Source of the DNA: Amphibalanus amphitrite
Taxonomy: Eukaryota > Arthropoda > Thecostraca > Balanomorpha > Balanidae
Length of the DNA: 64,000 nucleotides
Reading direction: 5' to 3'
NCBI RefSeq assembly: GCF_019059575.1
Contig: NW_024881502.1
Coordinates: forward strand, 2,353,501-2,417,500
Below the pieces are notes generated by a model, which was not told the DNA's origin, searched no databases, and worked only from the letters and a program-made list of their open reading frames with translations. The stretch's first letter is position 1, and the number at the start of each line of letters is the position of its first letter. Below are positions 42,285 to 52,518 of the stretch, in pieces. The position numbers were made by a program, and so were the translations under genes.

Positions 42285-43892
42285 ATGAAAAGGATAAATC
42301 TGCCCGAACTAAAGTTGAGTACGTTTGACGGTAAGGCTGAAGCTTTCAAACCCTTCATGAGAGCGTTTGAAACCAATATTGCGTCGAAACTAAATGATGA
42401 GTTTGAAAAACTGATGTATCTCATGCAAATGACAAGTGGTAAGGTGCGTGAGATTGTATCCACGTGTGTCCATCTGCCTCCAGACAGGGGATACCAGGAA
42501 GCGGTCAATCTGTTGAACCGAAGGTACAGCAACAACACGCAGACTGTGTCGAGTCTGATTGAAGGCCTGGTAAATCACCCAAGTATCAAGCCTGATGACG
42601 TTGATGCGTTGGACATGTTCAGCATCCATCTCCGTGGAGCGTACAACGCTCTGCAGACCATCCCAGGTGGCATCTCCGATGTTGGTCCGAAGACCATTGG
42701 ACGAATAGTAGAGAAACTTCCATTCGGAATGATGGACAGATGGCGCAGGGAAGCTGATCGCATTGAACATGCCGAGAAGAGAACAGCAGAGCTCAAGAAC
42801 TTGGTTGATCTAGTCGAACAAGAGGCTAGAGTCGCAAGGCATCCAGTCTATGGCAGGCAAGCGTTGAGCACACAGAGAAAAGATGCGAAGGTGACACCTA
42901 CGAAGCACCTGAAAACCATGACTGGAAGTGTCAGGACTGATGCTGCTCTAGCCAAGAGGTGCAGGTACTGTAACGGGGACCACACGACCGACGTCTGTAA
43001 GGAACTGGCTCGGAAGTCCGATCACGAAAAGAAGACGTTCGTCATGCAGAAGGGCCTCTGTTTCTCATGCCTCGAGTTCGGTCACAGGGCAAATGACTGC
43101 AAGCTCAGGGCGACGTGTCAGACCTGTAAGAAACGACACCCAACAACTCTACACAGGATCACAAGCTCGACATCAAGCTCTACCGAGACCGTCACTACTG
43201 GCCACATCGCCTCCAATCGTGTCGCTGGTGGCGCTAAGCTTCAGGCTGTACGGGTCACGGTCAAATACAAAGGAGCCGCTACATCAACACTAGCTTTCCT
43301 CGACTCCGGAAGCACCCATTCGTTTGTTTCACAGGATCTGGTGAGAAAACTCGGCATGACACCACAGCAGAAGACTTCAGTCATCCTCTCTACAGTAAGA
43401 GATGAGTCGAAGCTGGAGAGCAGCCTGGTGACACAGGTGTGCATCGAGGACCTTCAAGGCGAGCACACCATGGAGCTGCCTCCGATGTACATGCTGAACA
43501 AGATATCGATCAGCCCGGAAGATCTCCCATCTGAAGAAGATTTGCAGATGTGGTCTTACCTATCAGAAAATGGAGTGAAGTTGGAGAAAGTTGACCCTGA
43601 CTGTGAAGTGGGCCTCCTGATCGGGAACAACGCAGCAGCTGTTATGGAACCCATGCAAGTAGTTCAAGCTGTAGATGGTGGACCATATGCCGTACTGACG
43701 AGATACGGCTGGATACTGGGAGGAGTGAAGAAGGAGGGCAGGACGTGCCATCTGAATCGCATCAGTGTGCACATGGACACAGACAACTGGTTTGAGAACC
43801 AAGCCGACACGAGGAAAGGACTGTCCGTAGAGGATATCCAATGGTGTGCCCTGATGGAAACAGGCTGTGTGAAAAAAACCTCATGGATATGA
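42285..43892 (+). CDS. BEL/Pao gag-protease segment
   Basis: 535 codons in the same frame as the SAP segment. Residues 6-190 are a DUF1759-like capsid region (LPELKLSTFDGKAEAFKPFM). Three Cys/His clusters follow: C226/C229/H233/C238, C259/C262/H267/C272 and C278/C281/H285/H290. The retropepsin-like centre FLDSGSTHSFVS has its catalytic Asp at 340. VGLLIGNN and YGWILGG (about 445-490) mark the A17-type segment before reverse transcriptase. The frame ends shortly after a run of seven A (43872-43878), where the downstream coding continues in another frame. A one-base length change in that run is the simplest explanation. Confidence 0.85.
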   Translation: MKRINLPELKLSTFDGKAEAFKPFMRAFETNIASKLNDEFEKLMYLMQMTSGKVREIVSTCVHLPPDRGYQEAVNLLNRRYSNNTQTVSSLIEGLVNHPSIKPDDVDALDMFSIHLRGAYNALQTIPGGISDVGPKTIGRIVEKLPFGMMDRWRREADRIEHAEKRTAELKNLVDLVEQEARVARHPVYGRQALSTQRKDAKVTPTKHLKTMTGSVRTDAALAKRCRYCNGDHTTDVCKELARKSDHEKKTFVMQKGLCFSCLEFGHRANDCKLRATCQTCKKRHPTTLHRITSSTSSSTETVTTGHIASNRVAGGAKLQAVRVTVKYKGAATSTLAFLDSGSTHSFVSQDLVRKLGMTPQQKTSVILSTVRDESKLESSLVTQVCIEDLQGEHTMELPPMYMLNKISISPEDLPSEEDLQMWSYLSENGVKLEKVDPDCEVGLLIGNNAAAVMEPMQVVQAVDGGPYAVLTRYGWILGGVKKEGRTCHLNRISVHMDTDNWFENQADTRKGLSVEDIQWCALMETGCVKKTSWI

Positions 43893-44018
43893 AATCAAAA
43901 TGCCTTTCCGAGAGAACGGAACGCTGCTGGGTAACAACCGAGAGCAATCAGAGAAGCGACTGGAGTCGCTGAAGAGGAGGTTTGAGAAGGAAGGTACGCC
44001 GCGGAGTACACAGCCCAG

Positions 44019-46064
44019 ATGGCGGACTTGCTACAACGAGGGTACATCGAGGAAGCTCCGGAAACATCGGAAGAAACCGGCAAGTGGTACCTACCACACT
44101 TCGGTGTTCGAAACCCGGCAAAGAAGAAGGTGAGAGTGGTCTTCGACTGTGCAGCGAAACACAACGGGATATCGCTAAACGACAACCTGCTGCAGGGCCC
44201 CGACCTTACGAATTCCGTCTTTGATGTCCTTGTACGTTTTCGTGAACATCCGTATGCCTTTACCGGTGACATAGAGGCTATGTTCATGCAGGTGGAAGTT
44301 CCAGAGTACCAGAGAGACTACCTACGCTTCCTGTGGTGGGCAGACGGGGACGTGTCGGCGCCACCGAAGGAGTACCGAAACACACGGCATATCTTCGGTG
44401 CGAAGTCTTCCCCGAGCTGTGCGAATTTGGCGCTCCACATGACAGCCGACGACCATGGTGGCGGAAAACCGGAGGCTTGCGACACCATCCGACAGAATTT
44501 TTACGTCGACGACGTATTGAAGTCGGTCAGGAGCGAAGAGGCCGCCGTCAGCCTGGTGAAGGACTTGAAGGACGTGTGCGCATCAGGAGGGTTTAACCTC
44601 ACCAAGTTCAACAGCAACAGCGCAAGGGTGCTGGAGTCTGTTGCCAGTGGAGACCGAGCCAGAGAGGTGAAGAAGTTTGAGCTGAACGCAGATGTTCATC
44701 CTGTTGAGCGCGCCCTTGGAGTCCTCTGGGACACGAGGTCGGACACCTTCGGGTTTCAGATCGACGTGGACAAATTGAAGAGGAAGCCGGTTACGAAGCG
44801 GGGCATGCTATCAGTAGCAGCTTCATGCTACGATTCACTGGGCCTGGTGGCGCCGTGCATCGTAAAAGGAAGAGCATTCATTCAGGAGCTGTTCCGCCTG
44901 AAGGTCCCCTGGGACGCACGTGTGCCTGACATGATCAGAGAGCGATGGGAGCGTTGGCTCCATGATCTGAGACATCTCAAAGACTTCGGTGTCCCGAGAT
45001 GCATGTCTCCCAGAGGTGCAGAGCGAGCTCAGATCGAACTTCATCATTTTGCAGACGCCAGCACGAAGGCCTACGGCACCGCTTCGTACATGCGCACCGT
45101 TTACATGGACGGAAGTATCCACTGTGCACTTTTGACGAGTAAGGCACGCCTCGTTCCTCTGAAGTCAATCAGTGTCCCCCGGTTGGAGCTGACTGCTGCT
45201 AAGTTGGCCGTGCAGGTCGGTCAAGAGCTGAGCCGGGCCCTGAGCGTCGAAGTCGCCAACTTCAACTGGACGGATAGCACCACGGTGCTAAAGTATATCC
45301 AGAACGTGACAACGAGGTTTCACGTGTTTGTGTCAAACAGGCTCGCGGTCATCCACGACGGTTCATCGGTGGAGCAATGGAAGTACGTGCCAACAGAGTT
45401 GAATCCGGCCGACCTCGTGTCCCGCGGCACTGATGCTTCCAGCCTGTCTGAAAGTGAGCCCTGGAAGCAGGGTCCTGCCTACCTGTGGCGCACCAGTGAT
45501 GAATGGCCGACGTGTCCCGAGAATATGAGACTCGAGAAGACAGACCCAGAGGTGAAGACAAGTGCATCAGCTGTCTTCTCGGCTGCGACGACAGCTAACA
45601 CTGGGACGAGAGACGTGACACCGAGAGAAACAACCGCTTTAGCAACAGTCTCTGAATGCTCAGAGGCACCAAGGAAATCTCCTGTGGAAAAACTGGTGGA
45701 TCACTACGGATCTTGGAAGCGCCTAGTGCGCGCGATGGCGCTGCTGCGCCGAGTGTTCGCCGTACTCAAGGAGAAGTCTCGAGAAAAGGCAGCACGAGAT
45801 GACAGGGAATGCCATTCATCGGCCTCACGAACGGCCCTGACTCCGGGTGATCTGAGTGAGGCTGTACTGTGCATCGTGAGAGACGCACAGAGGAGACACT
45901 TCGGTACAGAACTCTGTGAACTTCGCGCAGGAAAAGAGGTTCGTCCGTCAAGCCGTCTGATACGTTTGAGCCCTTTCTTGAAAGATGATGTCGTAAGAGT
46001 AGGAGGCCGGTTTAGAAACTCACACCTGTGCAGAGCAACGAAGCACCCTCCGATACTCCGATAA
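44019..46064 (+). CDS. BEL/Pao reverse transcriptase-RNase H segment
   Basis: 681 codons. Reverse transcriptase: VRVVFDCAAKHNGISLN (38-54), first catalytic Asp at 84 in TGDIEAMF, and the YVDD box at 162-165. An RNase H-like domain follows, with candidate catalytic residues D346 (FADAS), E390 (RLELTAAKL) and D419 (WTDSTT). The end (VVRVGGRFRNS) is the start of the H2C2 zinc region of integrase. The frame then stops at 46064 and the integrase core is missing. Between 43893 and 44018 the pol continuation passes through another frame and returns, so at least two indels lie there. The element cannot make a full polyprotein. Confidence 0.85.
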   Translation: MADLLQRGYIEEAPETSEETGKWYLPHFGVRNPAKKKVRVVFDCAAKHNGISLNDNLLQGPDLTNSVFDVLVRFREHPYAFTGDIEAMFMQVEVPEYQRDYLRFLWWADGDVSAPPKEYRNTRHIFGAKSSPSCANLALHMTADDHGGGKPEACDTIRQNFYVDDVLKSVRSEEAAVSLVKDLKDVCASGGFNLTKFNSNSARVLESVASGDRAREVKKFELNADVHPVERALGVLWDTRSDTFGFQIDVDKLKRKPVTKRGMLSVAASCYDSLGLVAPCIVKGRAFIQELFRLKVPWDARVPDMIRERWERWLHDLRHLKDFGVPRCMSPRGAERAQIELHHFADASTKAYGTASYMRTVYMDGSIHCALLTSKARLVPLKSISVPRLELTAAKLAVQVGQELSRALSVEVANFNWTDSTTVLKYIQNVTTRFHVFVSNRLAVIHDGSSVEQWKYVPTELNPADLVSRGTDASSLSESEPWKQGPAYLWRTSDEWPTCPENMRLEKTDPEVKTSASAVFSAATTANTGTRDVTPRETTALATVSECSEAPRKSPVEKLVDHYGSWKRLVRAMALLRRVFAVLKEKSREKAARDDRECHSSASRTALTPGDLSEAVLCIVRDAQRRHFGTELCELRAGKEVRPSSRLIRLSPFLKDDVVRVGGRFRNSHLCRATKHPPILR

Positions 46065-46361
46065 CTCCGATAACGCCGTATTCGTTACGGATTCGGTGTG
46101 CACCGGGAATTGCCATGTTGAGCGCCGTCCTTCGAATCAAGTGCGCCAAAACTATTTTGCTTATAAACAATCGAAAAATGGGCTAAAGCTAAGACCTGTT
46201 TCTTAATATCGGTGCGTCAGAATTTTAATTGGTTTTGCTCTCCTCTTTTTAAATTTATTCCTATCACTTTTGCAAAGTGGTTTATAATTGTATGGAGGCA
46301 TATCATTGTTAATTAACTACAATTGTGGGCATGATACTATACAGAGAATCTTTTATCCTTT

Positions 46362-47447
46362 CATGGGTGGAGAACCTGCCCCGGCCACCCCGGCCGTGGC
46401 CGGGGTAACTTTCAGCCGACCCCGGCGCGGCCGGGGTAACTTTTTCCACTTTTGTAAATCCTAAAAGCTGTCTCCATACGAAAAAACTGCCACCTATAAA
46501 AGTGTCTCTCATTGTTCTTATCTACCTTGAAAAGTTTGTGAAAATTTACTTTATTTTCATTTTGGAGCTTCTATGTTTTCAAATCTTTTCATCGCGGAGC
46601 CCGACAAGTTTCATCAAACAGAATTAAATCATATTTAAGGGCAGTTATCGTAAGATGGCACTGCAATAACATCACAAGACAGAACGAGGGTAATATCAGT
46701 GAGATAGAAGGACGAGCTGCTGGGGCTCAAGGCTACCCCACTTAATCCGCGCCAGGGTGGTGGCTCTATCGTAACACGTTGAGTCGAGAGGAGGGCGTTT
46801 CACGCTCCTTCTAACTCGGCTACTGGGCTACGAGGCGAGAAGCGGAACGACGTTTGGAAGAGCGACAAACGTGATCAGAGAAATCTGGTCAGTGGTCATC
46901 TTTTAGGCGCAAGCACAATAATAAGCCCACCATAGATCATCAAAAGCCAAATTTCTCTGATTTTAGCGTTCTCCGACAACTTTTCTCACAGTTCATGAAC
47001 ATAACGGAACTAAAACACTGTAAACAAAACATTCGATAACTCGTTTAAGACTCGGTCGCTAATAATATTTCAGGTGCGAGCTCAAATCAATAAGAGGGTT
47101 TAAACGGTCCAATTTGACATTTTTGTGTGGGAAGGTTGCAACTTCCACGGAATAAGCTTTGCAAAGGGCATGATGACATTTTTAGCACGATCATCCAGCA
47201 AATTTGACCTGATGACCTGACCTGACACTAGGTGACATGCGTCCGAAATTTTAAGGCGTGTTGCAAAATTGTTGTTATAATTACATCAAAAGCCATTTTC
47301 CATAAAAACGTACAAACGACCATCCATTATTCCATCAGCCACAGAATAGGGGTTTGTTGATAACCGTTGACAAATATTTGAGCATCATCGTCTCTCTGAC
47401 TTTCGGTCGCCGGCCGGGGTAACTTTTTCAAACATTCTCCACCCATG
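46362..47447. mobile_element. Short element with CATGGGTGGAGAA inverted ends
   Basis: CATGGGTGGAGAA at 46362 and its reverse complement TTCTCCACCCATG ending at 47447 bound 1086 bp. GGCCGGGGTAACTTT lies just inside both ends (three copies). 46770-46880 is related to 30085-30190 (CCTTCTAACTCGGCT and CTAACTCGGCTTCCGGGC). It lies where the BEL integrase should be. Non-coding. Confidence 0.5.
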
Positions 47448-47949
47448 TTAATCCTTTTTTGGCATAAACAAGAAAACATGCCTATGCTGGTCAACGCTGA
47501 AGTTCATTTTCTACACTCGTGAATCGCTGCTATCCATGGGCAAGATCAACGTACCTACGCATCGTACAGTTTGCTCAATTGGCTTGCGAAGAGGCGGTGC
47601 AGTGTCCGTCCAAGCATCAAGTCTAGCAGGGGCAATATGGGCAGCGAAGTTGACTCAGAACTGCATAAAAGACGTGGCACGAGAATCTATGGATTGGAAT
47701 TTATTTTGCGGACTTTGAACTTGACCTGTAACATACCTACATGATTAGGGCTAGGCTAGGCCTACGAAGGAAATGTTATCTTTAAATAAACGAGTGAAAT
47801 GTAATTACGGAACACGAATTTTATGTACGTACGTCACTCAAGAGATACAAAGTAGGTTGTGACATTATGAAGGCATACCTACATGAAATAATGCCTAAAA
47901 ATCAGTCGGCGAGTTGATACGATTTTTTTTCAAGTAGAAAGTTCCGCAC

Positions 47950-48700
47950 TTGCACACGAGCAGACCGCTACCCGCTACCCAGACCAGCCCAATCAATCGC
48001 AACATGTGAGAAGGGGTGGGCACGTGCGCATGTGCCGACCAATACTCTCGCTGACCTTTGCAATCTGCATACTTTATATGCGTGGTGTCATTCAGCATAC
48101 CAAAGTCCAAATGTGAGCGCTATCGGCCCAGCCGATCCCGAGATATGAAAAAGGGGTGCGCACGTGCGCACGTGCCGATCAATACCTTTGCCGACTTGTG
48201 AATTCTACATATAAGCATGTTATCATTCAGCATACTTGATATAAGCACTTTCGGCCCAGCCGATCCCAGATATGAAAAAGGGGTGCGCACGTGCGCAGGT
48301 GCAGATCAATGCTTTTGCTGACCTGTGCAATCTGCAAATAAACTTGGTTTTATTCAGCATAGGTACTTAATATGAGCGCTATCGGCCCAGCCGATCCCAA
48401 GATGCCAAAAAGGGGTACGCACGCGCGCACGTGCAGACCAATGCCTTTGCCGATCTGTTCAATCTTCATATGTACATGGTGTCATTCAGCACACCAAATA
48501 TGAACGCGATCGGCCCAGCCGATCCCCAGATATGAAAAAGGGGCACGCACGTGCGCACGTGCAGATCAATGCTTTTGTCAACCTGTGCAATTTGCATATA
48601 AACATGATGTCATTCAGCATACCAAATATGGGCGCGATTGGCACAGCCAATCCCGAGATGTGAAAAAGGGGTGCGCACGTGCGCACGCGCTGAGGCAATT
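47950..48700. repeat. 128-131-bp tandem array with E-box palindromes
   Basis: About six copies. The landmark CGGCCCAGCCGATCCC recurs at 48124, 48252, 48383, 48511 and, changed, 48640, each followed 25-30 bp later by GTGCGCACGTGCGCACGTG or a near variant. The unit is related to the interior of the elements at 6210-6912 and 30664-32445. Confidence 0.8.
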
Positions 48701-49502
48701 CGAAATCGTCCTAAGGTCACGGGATGTGTAGTGTGCACCCAGCCAAAACAACAAACAAATATTGAACCGTTTCCATTCAGCCGTTCCCGAGTTATGGTAT
48801 GACGAGCTCTTTTGGAACCTCTCTCGTCGCACGTGACACGTGCTGTAACAGGCACTCATGAGTGATATCAATAGCACAGTTCAGGGTACAAAGGATGCAG
48901 CCCCTCCCCAAAGAAGACCGCTCATCAAACAGTCAAACCGTTTTGGAGATACATGTCAACAAAAGTCATTACGGCGGCTGGTCGGGCCGAAAAGTTCAAT
49001 TTTCCCAACTCCTGTTACGTTCCGTAACGAGTACGGTGGACGCTGCCAGTTTACGGCGGCTGGTTGCCAAATTTCAACTTCGTCTAGAAAAGTCGCAATG
49101 CTTGGGGAATCTTGAGAAATGTCTAGCACATTACGGCCGTAACGGTTACGGCGTCATTACGGATCCGGTGTGAACCACGCATAAGATAGCAGTATGTTTC
49201 GTCCGACGTCCATTTAAACAAGAAATAGCAATCGAATTTTAACCGTCAAACGGTGTTGGCCGCAACAGGCCGACGGCGAGTCATATGGCTGGTGTTATCG
49301 CTACGGTACGCATTGTGTTCAGTATGGAGACTTCAACGCCGGGCGCCATGGGAAATGTCGAAATTGATTGGGCCCGCGCCGCCTGAATTTTCGGTGCAGC
49401 GAAAAAAGAACGGTGCCAATGGGCTTCAATGAACCCAGGGACGAGGAATATCCGCGGAAGCGCTTGATCTGAGACAAAAATATTAGATATGACACACCCT
49501 AA

Positions 49503-50659
49503 TGTCCAGCTCGTGGCGACCTCTACATTGTAGCCACGAGCTGTTGGTTAGTTCTGGTTGCTAGTTTACTTTCTAGATGGCGCTGCTAGTAACGTTGTGG
49601 ATAGTGGTGAACGGTGTAGAGTGAATTTTCGGACATGTTTTCATTCGGTCATCTCTAAGTCGCTGATGTGTCAAGAAGGATGAGAGGGACACGTGAGAGA
49701 GCATTGTTGTTTCGCATTCTCGTAGTTGGAAAGGAAACAGATCTCGGTAAGCATTATGTTTATCATTTTGCATCAGGGATGCGGAGCCGTGGAAATTTCA
49801 GACGGCTCCGGCTCCGGCTCCGGCTCCGGAGAAAAAATCGGCTCCGGCTCCGGCTCCGGCTCCGGGTGAAATGTTATGGCGGCTCCGGCTCCGGCTCCGG
49901 CTCCGAGTAAAATGGTCCGGCTCCGGCGGCTCCGGCTCCGGCTCCGGCTCCGACTCCGACTCAGTACATCCCCTATGCAATCAATTAAATACGGGTGGAA
50001 GAAAAATTGGATTGGTTATACGCGTTACTCTTTGCCATGACCGGCTCATGACCGCGTCCCCGCGCAAACGCACCTCGGAGAGAACTGGCAGAACAAAGAA
50101 CTAGGAAGCGATGGCATTGGAAACGCAGTCGCCGCGAATCGGAGTTCACTGAACCATCGTAAGCTGACACCCGTCTCGGCAGAGACGGTGCTGGGAGTCG
50201 CAGTCCACTGCACTGGCTTGAAAACAATGGCCGTCACCTGATGACCGGTCCTCATGTTCTGGGGATGCAGTAGACGTGGGGGGGGGGGGGGAGGAGCAGA
50301 CAGGAAGTTGATTGCGTACTGTGGGATACTGGGGATATTCGGCTTTTTTCATTCACTTGATTGCCCATGACGTAAGTACATACCATATGTTTCACTGCCT
50401 TGTACTGTCAAACCGAACTAGGTCAATTATTTTTTTCCTCTTCAAAAAATAAAAAGGAGCCGGAGTCGCCCCCTTTTTTGGCGGCTCCGGCTCCGGCTCC
50501 GGCTCCGGTCTATATTGTTTCACGGCTCCGGCTCCGGCTCCGGCTCCGGGCAAAATATGCCGGCTCCGGCTCCGACTCCGGCTCCGGCTCCGCATCCCTG
50601 TTTTGCATGTATAATTATACCGTCGGCGTGCCTTAGATGAGCCAGATGAATGTTAAACA
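49503..50659 (+). repeat. BEL/Pao 3' LTR, split by a hAT-like element
   Basis: The left part (49503-49773) and right part (50609-50659) rejoin to 322 bp once the insertion and one copy of its 8-bp duplication are removed, and they appear identical to the left LTR. Confidence 0.85.
49774..50600. mobile_element. hAT-like non-autonomous element, 827 bp, 8-bp target duplication
   Basis: Terminal inverted repeats CAGGGATGCGGAGCC at both ends, flanked by TTTTGCAT at 49766-49773 and 50601-50608. An 8-bp duplication and CAGGG-type ends are the mark of hAT elements. Arrays of the hexanucleotide GGCTCC (49803-49964; 50483-50592) sit inside both ends in the same orientation. The middle (about 500 bp) has no transposase. 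Confidence 0.85.
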
Positions 50660-50934
50660 TTGAAGGAGGAGGCTACGAGGACGTGGGGCAACGATCATGT
50701 GCTCATGTGAACCAATAGCTACTCCTCTGCCGTATCCGGACTAGTCATTCAGCTTTTACCTTTTACTTTTGTTCCACTCTTAATTATCATCGTCATTCTT
50801 GTATATCTATATGTACGGTTTTACTGTGCTTTACTGTGCGTGTGTGTTTTTTTTCGAGTAGGTTTGTGCTGTATGCGTGTTTGATTTTATGAATTGACTT
50901 CGTCTTTCAATGGGAATCCCGTCGACGATCTTGG

Positions 50935-50981
<47 letters not shown>

Positions 50982-50985
50982 ATAT
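50660..50985 (+). mobile_element. LINE 3' UTR and (AAAT)n tail, continuation of the LINE at 40 kb
   Basis: No ORF. It ends in GAATCCCGTCGACGATCTTGG and a pure (AAAT)n tail (50934-50981). A pure short-repeat tail after a UTR is the usual 3' end of a LINE copy. Joining it to 40130-40780 across the BEL element is an inference. Confidence 0.55.
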
Positions 50986-51439
50986 AAACTTTTGGGTTTT
51001 GTTGCCAAACTGGATGGAAAATGAATAACGATGGTAATGCCAATCTAAGGTGCGGAGCCTCGCGCGTCTTGCTGTTACGATTTTCGAGTGACCGATAGCA
51101 TAGTATCAGCGTTATTATACCTACCACGCAGTTTGCAGAGGGCTGTACCTCCTACTGCGGTTCTCCGGGCGCCGCGTTCGCCCCACCAGCCCCCCCCCCC
51201 TCCCGCTGTGTGGTCCCCGTCGCTGAGTGGCGTATTTTAAAACGACCGAAATAACGATACTGCCGTATTTTTTCGGCAAGCGGCTTGAGAGAGGAGAGAG
51301 ACAGAGACAGAGACAGAGACAGGCACTGCGGTCGCGACGACCAGTCCGATTCGACTCCCCCTGAGACGACTGCCTGGCGCCCGCGGCTGTCTGGGGCGAC
51401 GAGTCCAATTCGACCGGCCGACCGGCCGCGTCAGGCGCT

Positions 51440-51729
51440 CTGCGGCTCACCCCGACACCCTGGCGGCGCCCGGAGCGCGGGCCCAGCCAGTGTGACAGCG
51501 CCACTCTCGGCTCACCCGACCGCGGGCCCAGCCAGTGTGACAGTGGCACCCACCACTCTCGGCTCACCCGACCGCGGGCCCAGCCAGTGTGACGGCGGCA
51601 CCCACCACTCTCAGCTCACCCGACCGCGGGCCCAGCCAGTGTGACAGCGGCACCCACCACTCTCGGCTCACGCCTACACACGGACGGCGCCCGGAGCGCG
51701 GGCCCCGCCAGTGTGACAGCGGCACCCAC
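51440..51729. repeat. 52-bp minisatellite next to laminin exon 6
   Basis: Units built on CCGCGGGCCCAGCCAGTGTG and GGCACCCACCACTCTCGG, with the latter at 51545, 51597, 51649 and 51721. The last copy contains the real splice donor of exon 6, so each unit carries a copy of the exon end and donor. Confidence 0.85.
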
Positions 51730-51857
51730 CACTCTCGGCGTCGCAGATGTCCGCGTGGCCGTTACAGTCGCAGGGCACGCAGCGCGCGAAGGCGCCGCCG
51801 TTGGCCGGCTCGTGCCGGAACCCGGGCTCGCACGACTCGCAGAACTGGCCCACGTAG
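51730..51857 (-). CDS. LanB2: Laminin gamma exon 6: second half of split LE module and next LE
   Basis: Acceptor CCTTTGGCAG before CTACG; donor GAGAGTG then GTGGGT. 128 nt, entering with two carried nucleotides and leaving one. It encodes [20 protein letters not shown], then [27 protein letters not shown] is the return from domain IV into the interrupted LE module. CNGHA.ICD opens the next LE module, as in gamma-1. The donor lies within the last unit of a minisatellite. Confidence 0.9.
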
Positions 51858-52340
51858 CTGCCAAAGGGCAGAGAGCACGGGGCGTCAGCAGCCAGCGCCG
51901 AGCCGGCACGGCAAACGGCACAGGACGCGCGGGCTGCCGCCGGCGCCAAACCGGACACGGCGCCACGGCTGTATGGGATATTGTGGACAAGTTTTAACAA
52001 ACCAAAAATGCGCCGATATCCATCAAAGAAATTGACATCCAACGTTGGTTGACCTATGCACTTTATGTAAAAATAACAAGAAGGTAAGCACGAGTGGGTG
52101 ACACACTGAGCTGCCGCTGCCGCAGAGAGGGGGTTCAGTGGCGGGCGGCTGAGCACTCGGTATTGGAGTGTGGGGATGACACTGCGCGCAGAGCCGCGGC
52201 TGCACACCTCTAGTCAGCTAGCGTGGCCGGCAGCACAGTGTCACAACTCACAGTCTCCGCGGGGCGCCGGGCCGCCCGTTACCCTACCCTGCCCGACTCG
52301 TTAGTTGGGCCCGTTACCCGGTTACCCGGGGGCGCGTTAC

Positions 52341-52437
52341 CCTGGCGGGCAGGTGCACGTCTCCACCCAAGTGGCCTCCTTGCCACGGATCCCTCTCCGA
52401 GCCGACACCAGCGAAAACGACTCCAAGAAGCCCACAC
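52341..52437 (-). CDS. LanB2: Laminin gamma exon 5: end of domain IV
   Basis: Acceptor TCTCGGCAG before GTGTG; donor CCAGG then GTAACG. 97 nt, entering with one carried nucleotide and leaving two. It encodes VGFLESFSLVSARRG, then KEATWVETCTCPPG, the conserved end of laminin domain IV (A.WVE.C.CP.GY.GQFCE once joined to exon 6). GGGTAAC, the donor context, recurs several times in the next 70 bp of intron (52270-52340). Confidence 0.85.
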
Positions 52438-52518
52438 CTGCCGAGAGAAACACAGAAAAATCAATCGAAATGTGTGAAACGTTTCAGCACCATTACTAGT
52501 TGGGAGGTCACATGTGCA

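Larger units (their letters stand above)
40781..50659 (+). mobile_element. BEL/Pao LTR retrotransposon, rearranged inside
   Basis: Bounded by direct LTRs at 40781-41102 and 49503-50659 (322 bp once a later insertion is removed). Internal order on the plus strand: leader, gag with a SAP-like start, zinc knuckles, aspartic protease, reverse transcriptase and RNase H. Integrase is absent. From about 46070 to 49500 unrelated repeats take its place. No clear target-site duplication is seen (CCAACA before the left LTR, TTGAAG after the right). Confidence 0.8.

Noticed and set aside
43872-43884. Programmed -1 frameshift signal at the A7 run in BEL/Pao pol
   Set aside because: The downstream coding frame is reached by a +1, not a -1, change and the heptamer is not in register for slippage, so a simple indel is more likely.
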